Source of the DNA: Diplonema papillatum
Taxonomy: Eukaryota > Euglenozoa > Diplonemea > Diplonemida > Diplonemidae
Length of the DNA: 64,000 nucleotides
Direction: 5' to 3'
Assembly (NCBI GenBank): GCA_030068145.1
Contig: JAPJBO010000095.1
Span: forward strand, 1-64,000
Part shown: positions 42,690 to 64,000 of the stretch, piece by piece
How positions within the stretch are numbered: the first letter of the stretch is position 1
Layout of the letters: each line of letters begins with the position of its first letter
Program-made: the position numbers and the translations under genes
The notes under the pieces: generated by a model
Told to the model about the DNA's origin: nothing
The model's database searches: none
What the model saw: only the letters and a program-made list of their open reading frames with translations

Positions 42690-43499
42690 GGTTGGCTTGG
42701 CCTTGAACTGCGCTGTCGCCTGGCCTGTCTCACTCTCTCGGGCAACCGATCCACTTGCTGGATCTGGCGCTTTGCTCCCGCCGCTCCTGGGTCCCGCAGC
42801 TCGTAGACTGCATGCACCTGCTCGTACTCATCAAAGAGCGCCCCTAGCCGCAGGAGCCACATGAGCTTTGGGGGGCCTGACTCTCCCCGGCGCAATCGGA
42901 CCAGATCACGAACCTTTTCCGTGATGCGTCCTTCCGGTCCTGCAACGCCTGGTTGCCCTTGAACCGGTAGAGCCGACGGACGGCGTCCTCAAAGCGTCTG
43001 AGGTTGATTGTCACTCGTCGGGGACATCGTCTTCCAGTGCTCCGGGTCGATGAGGGTGAAGTCATCGTCGCTGGCGTCGACGTCGACTACCTGGTGCACC
43101 GCAGCCGCGGCCTCGTCCAGTACCGCGAGCACCTCACGCTCATCTTCCAAGCCGCAGAGCTCAGGTCTCTCAGCCGGGCTCAAGCTCTCCCAGAACGATG
43201 GGTCATCGTCCTGGAAGGCGAGGAAAATCTCCTCGGCCCTATTTTTCGGCAGCCCCGGCATTTTATCAGCCGGGATCGGCTGTTTCCCCCCCCTCCTCCG
43301 GTAGCTCCCTGCGAGGCTTCTTAGCCTCCCTTTCCGCCTCGTCCTGCTCCCTCTTTCTCTTCTCAGCGGCCTCGACCTCCGACTCCCGCACGGCGAACCT
43401 CTGTTCCAACTCAATCAGCCGCTTCTCCAGCTGCGCCAAGTCTTCGGCGGAGGGCCCGTTCTGCTGCTTTGGTGGCATTCTAACTAACAAACTTTTCAA
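42686..43499 (-). pseudogene. Gag-like protein of DIRS-like element, frameshifted
   Basis: Starts MPPKQQNGPSAEDLAQLEKR with a coiled coil rich in Glu/Arg. It continues in a second frame (RAEEIFLAFQDDDPSFWESL), a third (INLRRFEDAVRRLYRFKGNQ) and a fourth (PPKLMWLLRLGALFDEYEQV). The shifts fall near short homopolymers, e.g. the C run at 43286. Position before the recombinase and a coiled-coil start suggest gag, but there is no direct motif. Confidence 0.5.
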
Positions 43500-43500
43500 A

Positions 43501-43861
43501 GGCCGCGGAGGTCAGCGGACCGGAGCTACCGGAGAGGGTGTGTGTGCGTTGTGTGGTAACCTGATACGTGTGTGTGTGCGATGATGTGGGTTTGTGTGGC
43601 AGCCTGATACGTGTGCGCTGGCTGTTACACGAGCTTGATAATCCGCATGGATGCTTGGTGCCGTGTGCTGTGGACACCACGGGGATTCGTTTGTGACAAT
43701 AAAACCTCGGAAAAAGACCGCTGCACACGGGGATTCGTTTGCGACAATAAAACCTCGGATGGAAAAAGACTGCGTGTTTATCCCACTCAAAAAAAAAATC
43801 CAAATAAAATTAATGTGCGGAAATCCACACGTTAGATGGGGGCAAGTAATGAATATTGTCC
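43501..43861. repeat. Short repeats with AATAAA, no gene
   Basis: A 30-bp phrase, beginning ggggattcgtttg and including aataaaacctcgg, occurs at 43680 and 43731. The word cctgatacgtgtg occurs twice near 43559 and 43601. No coding sequence is recognised. Confidence 0.6.
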
Positions 43862-45209
43862 CTAATACTTGCAAAGTAATGCACAGACCAGCGGTAGGAA
43901 GAAGAAGTTGACGAGATCGCCGGCACACAACTTCGTCTCAGAGCAGTTGTTCTTGAAGCCAGGATCAAGGTTGACCTCAATGAGCACCACGTTATGATCT
44001 TGTGTTGGCACATAATCCAGTGCGAAGACATTGAACAGTCCACCACCCTCCGGCACCTCGAGGCGAGTCATAGTGCCCCACTTGGCAAACAACGCTCGGA
44101 GGCAGTCATCTCCAATCTTGACACACTGTCGCCAAAGCCCCTGGTAATGTTCCCACTGCGCCGAGGAGCCGAATGCATTCGAAGTCTGGTGCTCGAGGTC
44201 ACCGTCATGTGACGCAGTGTTGACATCGTATTTCCCAACCAACTTATTGACACGCAGCCGCCTGCTAAAATGCATGCCGGTTCGACCATCTGGGTGCAGC
44301 GTGATCAAGACCCACAGTCTTAGGAGCACTTTGCGATCATCCATGAGAAGAGGATTGGCGACTTCCTTCTGTATGACATATCTAAATGCCTTCGCGAAGC
44401 CGGCAACGTGATCTGTAATCTCTTGCGGGTCCGACGAACACAGCATGCCCTTCCTGCTGTTCATGTGGGAGACTTTGACAAACCACTTGACAGCAGGTTC
44501 CCCTTCCTTGCTTTCCTCTGCAGTGTGTCGTCGCAGGTACTCGTTCAGGTTGATGTATGTGGTGGGGCACAACTGTGTGATTTGGGCAGAGCGGAATAGC
44601 TTGGCCATTGACACCTTCCCACACAACAGCGACAGATACGCCCTCGGGATCACACGCCACGCAGCACCGCAGTCGCAGCCAAGCTTCTTATGGAGAAAGC
44701 AGATGGCATCCTTCTCCCTGTCGCTTCCCGTGTACGGTGTATCCTCGATCCTGCAATTGGGGTGTAGTTTTTGTTTGTGGCAGACCAAGATTTTGGACCT
44801 ACAGATTTGCATTCTCGTCACGAATTGCAATGTTTTTGTAGCTGTAGTTTTGTGAGCAGGCTCATGGAACTCGCTGGGTGATCGAGTTGATTGAGTCTAT
44901 CCACTTCCCCACTAGCCTGGAACTGTGTCTTCGCACACACTGGACGGACCTTCATCAGCAGGGTTAGATGCCCCAGCCAAACCACATTCTGAAAAGCACG
45001 ACCCTCCCGAGGACACATCAAACACGAAATACAACATACTTCAGTATTCGAACGACGCCTTCATTGACTAAGAGGCGTATTACATGCTTCTGATGACCCA
45101 TGCAGTGAAAATACTTCGCATCTTCATCAACGTCGGACATGACCCTCTTCCGCTTCACACGCAGCAGAGGCGCCCCAATTGTTCCCTTCAACCCAATTGT
45201 TTCGAACAC
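43862..45209 (-). CDS. Tubulin-tyrosine-ligase-like protein, two exons
   Basis: TTL-family enzymes add Tyr, Glu or Gly to tubulin tails using ATP. Exon 1 is 45040-45209 and exon 2 is 43862-44750. The intron between them is 289 bp, runs from GTATGT to TTGCAG, and keeps frame. The product is about 352 residues. Exon 1 has the N-terminal YFHCMGHQKHVIRLLVNEG. Exon 2 has the ATP-grasp elements WFVKVSHMNSRKG, VIQKEVANPLLMDDRKVLLR and the Mg-binding box VVLIEVNLDPGF. It is short for the family, so 5' exons may be missing, and a GTATTA just before the stop could be a further donor. Substrate cannot be told from sequence. The DIRS-like element lies 360 bp downstream. Confidence 0.7.
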
Positions 45210-46625
45210 AAGGTGGGGGCGAGGGGGGAACCTCCCAGCCTGCTAGTTGAAGTTCAATTGCATGTACTGGGAGTGCTACAAGATGCTTTGCTGTGCTGGC
45301 CACAGGATGTTCAAGTAAACCACTTCGTCCCAGTGTTTGTGCTAAAGGAAAAAAGGGGCTCATTTCAGCCGGAAAATATTTTTGAAAAACTGACCGGCTG
45401 ATAATCAGCCGGCTGATTTTTGGAAAGTCTGCTGATCAGAAGCTTTTTGCGACAACATCTTGATTGTGAGTGTTTCTGTGTCGCTGATTCCGCTCCATGG
45501 GCGGTACAGCCAGCATACACTGTTGAAAATCGGCTGATGTTTTCCGGTAAACAAAAAAGGCTCGAAATTTCATCAGCCGGCAAGCCGGCTGATCGCGTGC
45601 ACACTGCTTCAATTCAGCCGGCCCTGGCGAGGGCGGTGGAGGAGGGGGTGGGTTTCAAGTGCCTGAAGATGCAGAAATACGATGTGTGTTGCCTGAGATG
45701 CCTCATTCTGAAAATTTCGTTCAAGTCGGGAGGAAAAGCCACACAGCGAACACGAAGCTTATCAACAGCAGGCAAAGCAGTGGGGTGCTTATCATTCTCA
45801 AGTTTAGACGCTCCTGATACAGACTGCCTGGACTTTGCATTGCGTCCACGAATTGGTACACGGAAGGGTGAAGAGGAGCGTTTATTGTAAACGTTGATGT
45901 GCCACCAGCAAGGAGTGCTTTGGGCAACGACACAGCAGTTAGTTGAGAATCACCTACTCGAAGCATTGCAAACCAGCCGCTTTAGAAACAGTGCACCGTG
46001 TATTGTAAGCAGACGATCGCGGGGTCATCAGTCGCTCAAGTGAAAGATTGCTGTTCCCTATCTTGCGAACAAACACAGCTAGTGCACGAAAGCATGAATG
46101 CAGCTAGTTCGGATGCAAGTCGTAACTGGAGACTAGAATTCGTGGAACTTGAAGTAGACTGGAATTCGTGGAACTTGAAGTCTGTATAGGACAAATGTGG
46201 AAAGACCACCAGCCACTTTTTTCCTGGATCGTACATTCGGTCTCGATTGATGACGCTTGCTAACTCCGCCTTCCTACACAATCTACGACTTTGCCTGCGG
46301 TGTAGATGGCGGTATGACGGAATCAGAGGCACAACCGAGGAAAAGCTGGTGGATGTCGGCTGTGTCTCAGACACGACCAGTAGTAAATTTGTTGCATTAG
46401 TGTGATTGTCAGGCCTTCGACTACCCTGAGCAACGCACTATACGACCAGTAGTGCAGGAAACGAAGATCGTGCAGCGTCGAGGGCTACGGATACACACAG
46501 CAACAGAGTGCGCATGAGAGGTTCGGGCCTGTGTCCGTGGATGATTCGGGTCGTCCAACCACGATGCCTGCTTTGTTGCGTCCAGAGTCCAAACTGCAAG
46601 ACACTGCAGCAGACCCAACAGCTTC
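45210..46625. other. Intergenic DNA with CAGCCGG palindromes
   Basis: cagccgg and its palindromic form tcagccggctga occur at least six times between 45365 and 45620, often within a hairpin such as ccggctgataatcagccgg. These may mark a small foldback MITE. The rest holds short frames without recognised domains. Confidence 0.5.
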
Positions 46626-59747
<13,122 letters not shown>

Positions 59748-60119
59748 CTGACAGCTTTTACCTCCCCCCCCCTTTCGCCCTTCGCATCCTAGAAGGTAAT
59801 TGTCATGGCATTCAAGTCATGGCAAGATTTGGGCGGATGTGTTTGAGTTCAGGGCGGCCATTTTGACCTGATGCGTGTTCGTTGTGCCCAAGGAACTTTG
59901 CAAGGGACCTGTGCGTGCACAACGATACCCTAAAACTCTGTGCCGCTTTGGCAGTCGAAAGTAGTTTCGTCAGAGGGACGTGGTGCAACCCGCAGCTGAG
60001 GGCGGTTTGCTAGTGGGTCCGCCTTGCGGGCGAGCCGACTTTGGCAACTGTGACTTTGGCGACGGCTAGCGTTTTGATGGAAATTTCAGCTTCTACCCCC
60101 CCCGGGCCCTTCCCCCGTA
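59748..60119. other. Upstream flank of glycerol kinase
   Basis: A CTGTCAG sits directly before the start codon on the minus strand and could be an acceptor for a 5' UTR intron. A C10 run (59764-59773) lies just upstream. No clear TATA box and no second gene are seen. Confidence 0.4.
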
Positions 60120-60532
60120 GGGCAGTGATCATGGCAAACGTTGAACGTTTGAACGTTTGACAAACGTTTGCGTTTGCAAGGTTTATGTCAAACGTGTATC
60201 AAACGTGAGTTAGGTGCTGGCTGTGCCTGCAGCAGCGATCCGAGTGTGGGGTTACTTTACGAACACTCGAGACACAAGGGCAGGATCTTCATGCCCGGGG
60301 CCCCACAACGTGGGAGGGAACACGTGATGGGGCTGTGCGCGCCCAAGGAGAACCAGAAGGATGTCTTTTCGTCGTGTCCGCCTGCAGCCACGTGGACAAG
60401 TGCTATCAAGGGTCTGTACTGTGTACAGACCGGGTCCATCAATTGGCAAACATCACGTTTGCACGTTTGTCAAAGCGTTTGCAAGGTATATGTCAAACGT
60501 ACGTTTGCAAACGTCTGATAACATCACTGCCC
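60120..60532. mobile_element. MITE-like element with aacgtttg subterminal repeats
   Basis: Ends gggcagtgat (60120-60129) and atcactgccc (60523-60532) are inverted. Inside each end, aacgtttg and its complement are repeated four or more times. About 413 bp, no coding capacity. Target duplication is not clear. Confidence 0.6.
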
Positions 60533-60593
60533 GGTCCCCCCCCAGGTACCTTTAGGTAGGCGACACTAACACGGGGGGTGCTAGAACGTGCTT

Positions 60594-61216
60594 GGAATGG
60601 GTATGTGCTCAACACCGCACTGGTCCCGTCTGCGCCGGTCCTGTTTCGGTCCTTTAAGCCACGGACACATAAGGCGGACCATCATCAGCGCGGAACCTGA
60701 GTGTCTGCAGACAGGACTGCGGTGTGAGTCTGGTTTGTCAGGCGGCTGTTCGTAGCTCGTCACAGCCAGGACCACCCGTGCTACTAGAGCACAGGCGAAT
60801 CCGTCACGGGGAGAAGGCCCCTACAACCGTGTCTGAGCAATCAGTTAAAAAACTCAGGGCACTCGCCCTGATGGTGACTGCGACTCGCTAGGCAGCACTG
60901 ACTTGTCTTCTTTTTACGGTGGCAATCTGCGAAGTAAACTCCGCAGAGCACAGTGGACATGGGGTTGCCGTGTGCTGCACCAATGGTTGAAGTACCAAAA
61001 GGAAAAGGAGTGCGAGGAAGTAATCCTGCGTGCTGAGGGCAGCAAATCGCGATACGCGAAGTACTCTACTGGAAGGGGGGAGTGCTTGAATGGGGATGTG
61101 CTCAACACCGCACTGGTCCCGTCTGCGCCGTGGTTTCGGTCCTTTAAGCCACGGACACATAAGGCGGACCATCAACAGCGCGGAACCTGAGTGTCTGCAG
61201 ACAGGACTGCGGTGGG
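60594..61216 (+). repeat. Direct duplication of about 130 bp
   Basis: 60596-60728 and 61087-61216 share gtgctcaacaccgcactggt, ggtcctttaagccacggac and gtgtctgcagacaggactg, with few differences. Between the copies is the start of the LINE-like region. Confidence 0.85.
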
Positions 61217-61288
61217 AGTCGGGCATCCTGAACAAGGCCCACACCCTTGACTCATACACCGTGTTGCCATATCGCTCACTCGGCTTGA

Positions 61289-62084
61289 TTGCGAAAGTGT
61301 ACAAAAAGAGGCCGGCATGGAGGAATCGGGGTCGCGGCAATCCGACGAGCGTATGGAAGTGGGATCCGCGCGTGGGGACCGGTTGCGGCGGGGCATGCGA
61401 AGACGCTCGGAATACGCTTGAAGGAAGACTTTGACGATGCTGAAGACGAGGGAGGAGACGTGCTCAGGCTGGTGAAACAATGCAAGGGCGAGTTGGGACA
61501 CACACAGAGGAAGTCGATTCGCGTCTGGTGGTTAGGAGAGCTGGAGAAGAGGCGAACAGACTTCGAAGGGGTTCAAGCGGGAAGATTATGCCGCGACGAA
61601 TACCTACAGGCTTAGGGCGTCGACTGCTTGGCGGCTGCACGAGACAGTCGAGGTGATAGCTGGGTCAGTGATGACCGAATCTCATGCAGCTAAATTGTGG
61701 GGCGGAGACGGGATGTGCAAACAATGCGACGGACCGACGGAGGAAACCCTAGGCCATATTTGGTGGCGATGCCCAGCGTACGAGCGGACCCGAAGGCAGA
61801 CTCAGGATGCCGAGGTCGTTCGACTTGGATCGCTCAACCTAGCCAGCATGTCTGCACGAACTCGGGATACTGCCCAAGGGCAGCTGGGTCAACGTCGAGG
61901 TATTGAACACACACTGGCGGAGGTGTTGCACGAGAAGCCAGTTGAAGGAAGAACAGGTCGGCCATCCACGGAGACAGTTACACCCACGACGACTGCCCTC
62001 CTCGCCGATGTTGACGCAACCGCGGAGCCGAAGGTTTTCGCGGCAGTCGGAGGAGAGAGGTGGTTCAGGGCGCTGCAACAGTGA
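61289..62084 (+). pseudogene. LINE C-terminal fragment, RNase H end and zinc knuckle
   Basis: The frame 61289-61615 reads RKSIRVWWLGELEKRRTDFE and stops. A shifted frame, open before the ATG at 61653, gives RLHETVEVIAG, then MCKQCDGPTEETLGHIWWRC and PAYERTRRQ. That CxxC...H...C knuckle after a helical stretch is the usual C-terminus of many LINE polymerases. The frameshift near 61600 and missing RT core make it a relic. Confidence 0.5.
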
Positions 62085-63587
62085 CTGGATGGGATGTGTT
62101 GGTCAGTTGCGGGGGACGTCTCGACGGCTGAGCTCGCAATCAATTTCGAAGCGTTTACCGGCTGGATCTTCCTGGCAGTGTGGCAACGACTGACGGAACA
62201 TCGGTCTCAGCCCAGTGACGTATGGTCGTTCTCCCACTGTTCTCAATGAACCAATTTTCCACAGCCTCTTCCCCGGCAAGAACGGTCCCATATATTTTGC
62301 TCGAGCGCCTCCCCCATCACATCACTTTCAGCATTCGTGCTTGCGTCCTCGCACGGATACACAACGGCGTTCCGCGGCGGCGTGACGATGGAAGTCCTGG
62401 AGACGCAGTTGAGGAGCAGCGCCTCCGCCGAAGCAAACGAAGCGCGCTAACGTGGTACTGGCGCTTCCGAAAGCAGCTGAGGACAAGAGCGAACCCCAAT
62501 TTCAAGAGCGCAGACGAAGAAGCGATGATCAACCTCGGCAACGCCACAGAAGACGACACGGTTATCGCCCAAGCGCCGCCGTAAGGAAGCAACTATCGAC
62601 GCAACCGATGCACCTGGACGAGCAATCGAAGGATAAGCGAAGCGTCAAACGCGCGCCTGAGCGCGACGATCAAGACGAGCTAAAGAGTGCGAAGCGATAA
62701 CCGCGCCGCCGACGATGCAGATTATCGCCACAGATTCTTTGCATTCAAACCCAAACCATGTAGGAAGCCCGGAAGGGGCTGAAGCTGACCGATGTCATTG
62801 CTGTCAATCCATCTGTAACCGGATGTACGCGTCTTATATATCTCTCGATGCTAGTAAACTCTTGCCTCTGCACAGTCAAGCTGCACATTCAGACGTAGCC
62901 TTTGCAAAAGAAATGCGTTATTTCTTTCGGTTTGATAAACCATGAGAGTTGGAAAAAACTGAGATGGGTGTGATTCATGCCTGAGACCGAGGCAAGCTCA
63001 ACGTGGGCCTGAATGAAAGGCAATGAAGGGCTAGTACTGAGATATTCTAACGTTGTTTTGCGCTTACTTTCTTCACTTAACTTTCTTTTCTATTTCTGGA
63101 TGACCGTGTTTGGGCTCTATGTTTGCCCTCGGCGTGGCAGCTAAATGAAAAGAATGAGTGAGAAAAATTTCATGGCGAATCTACAGGACCGCTTTGAAGG
63201 CTTGGCCATGGCCAAGCCTTTCGAAACAATCATAAATCAGAAGCAAAGCCCGGCATCGGTGTTGCACCGGGCGGGTGCCCAGACCGCAAAGTGCAGCGTT
63301 TCGATGTTCACACACAATGTAATGGGAGAAGTCGGTACGTGGTGTGTATAAGTCGGACTTTGAGCGCGCGGGCCCCTCCAAAAAAAGGCCTATCACACTG
63401 GCTCCAGACTACTTAGCCCGGGTCTCTGCCCCTCCTCTTGGTCGCCTGGTCTTAAATCTCCCTGGTTCGTCTGGGCTGGTTGCTTCGCGCTTCCTCTTCG
63501 TTTTGCATCACCTCGTCTCCACTCCCAGCTGCGCGTACGTGGTGCAGTTAATGCTTTGCGAACCTCGGTATTCCATCAACCGGGACA
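62085..63587. other. No gene recognised
   Basis: Open frames at 62222-62584 (plus) and 62103-62291 (minus) lack recognisable domains. The sequence is not repeated elsewhere in the window. A short inverted word pair, ttggccatggcc, lies near 63203. Confidence 0.5.
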
Positions 63588-63989
63588 CTATCGGTAGTGT
63601 CGGAATGACCGCGGCTTATTTTGGTTTTTCTTGGCAATGCCATGCTGCTGCATGAACTGAAGTACTTGGGCTCGTGTGACCTGCAAGTCAGACGTAAGGA
63701 AGGCTTCGTGCAGCTTCTCAGGATCTATCGGTTCCAGCAAGAGCATCTGTGAGAGTGAGTGAGGACGGCATCTTGGTCCTATCAGGGACCTGCACTGCAG
63801 TCCTTCAAACTGGAGGACCACCCCAGTTATATTCTCCCCAAGATCGATCTTCCCAAAAAAAGCCGGATTGGCTTGGATGTAGATCCCAAGTGCGGCTTCT
63901 GCCGAAAAGGCTAAGAAGACTACAAACGCTTGATGAGAGCTTTTCACCTGAATCTGTTCAGGGGAATCTGTGGTTGAAAACCGGGGCAA
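63588..63989 (-). CDS. Unrecognised coding-like region, possible exons
   Basis: A 133-codon minus frame including EAALGIYIQANPAFFGKIDL, then LQFEGLQCRSL and HEAFLTSDLQVTRAQVLQFM. A segment from about GTCCCTGATAG to CTCTCACAG (63731-63768) could be a tiny intron or simply coding. The frame reaches the window edge. No family is recognised. Confidence 0.35.
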   Translation of the reverse strand: MPRFSTTDSPEQIQVKSSHQAFVVFLAFSAEAALGIYIQANPAFFGKIDLGENITGVVLQFEGLQCRSLIGPRCRPHSLSQMLLLEPIDPEKLHEAFLTSDLQVTRAQVLQFMQQHGIAKKNQNKPRSFRHYR

Positions 63990-64000
63990 TCCCCGGCTCA

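Larger units (their letters stand above)
39960..43500 (-). mobile_element. DIRS-like retrotransposon, degraded
   Basis: On the minus strand the order is gag-like coiled coil, tyrosine recombinase, then RT and RNase H. DIRS elements integrate with a tyrosine recombinase and normally place it after the RT. Inverted or split terminal repeats could not be identified; the limits given are those of coding similarity. Three or more frameshifts disable the gag and RT reading frames, while the recombinase frame is intact. Confidence 0.7.

Overview
The window looks like nuclear DNA of a repeat-rich eukaryotic microbe, probably an alga or related protist; I cannot fix the lineage. The evidence is two host-type genes with spliceosomal introns (a complete six-exon glycerol kinase and a tubulin-tyrosine-ligase-like gene), several eukaryotic mobile element classes, and no operons or bacterial signals. 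Most of the DNA is nested, mutated or duplicated mobile elements and satellites.

Layout. 1-13.8 kb: CTG/CTC-rich low-complexity DNA, a 33-bp minisatellite present as two duplicated blocks, a broken tyrosine-recombinase gene, poly(A)-tailed retroposons and a complex repeat with units of about 316 bp. 13.8-26.3 kb: an AT-rich island of unfamiliar ORFs separated by a module repeated up to three times. The island contains a PolB-type endonuclease-like fragment and has been hit by a piggyBac element with TTAG target duplications, a foldback element and a 957-bp TIR element carrying tRNA-like sequences. 26.3-37.7 kb: the C-terminal half of a LINE-type reverse transcriptase with a restriction-like endonuclease, a ubiquitin-protease (USP) fragment, retroposons, large CTG-type minisatellites and a second copy of the 316-bp array. 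37.7-39.9 kb: mostly unassigned. 39.9-43.5 kb: a DIRS-like element with degraded gag, a tyrosine recombinase and RT-RNase H. 43.8-45.2 kb: the tubulin-ligase-like gene, minus strand. 46.6-59.7 kb: glycerol kinase, minus strand. Its fourth-longest gap, a 9.8-kb intron between exons 2 and 3, holds a hAT-type MITE, a LINE RNase H relic and a 1470-codon open Penelope-like ORF with an N-terminal GIY-YIG nuclease and a C-terminal USP. 59.8-64 kb: a small MITE, a second LINE relic and unassigned DNA.

The host genes are independent of one another. Their reading frames join cleanly at the proposed splice sites despite the insertions, so both may be functional. The most interesting theme is ubiquitin-type cysteine protease sequence attached to mobile element proteins: a full USP in the Penelope-like ORF, a USP histidine box beside a LINE fragment, and a weaker C...H protease-like region in the piggyBac protein. 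Splice sites, domain calls and element ends were all read by eye and not tested by alignment.
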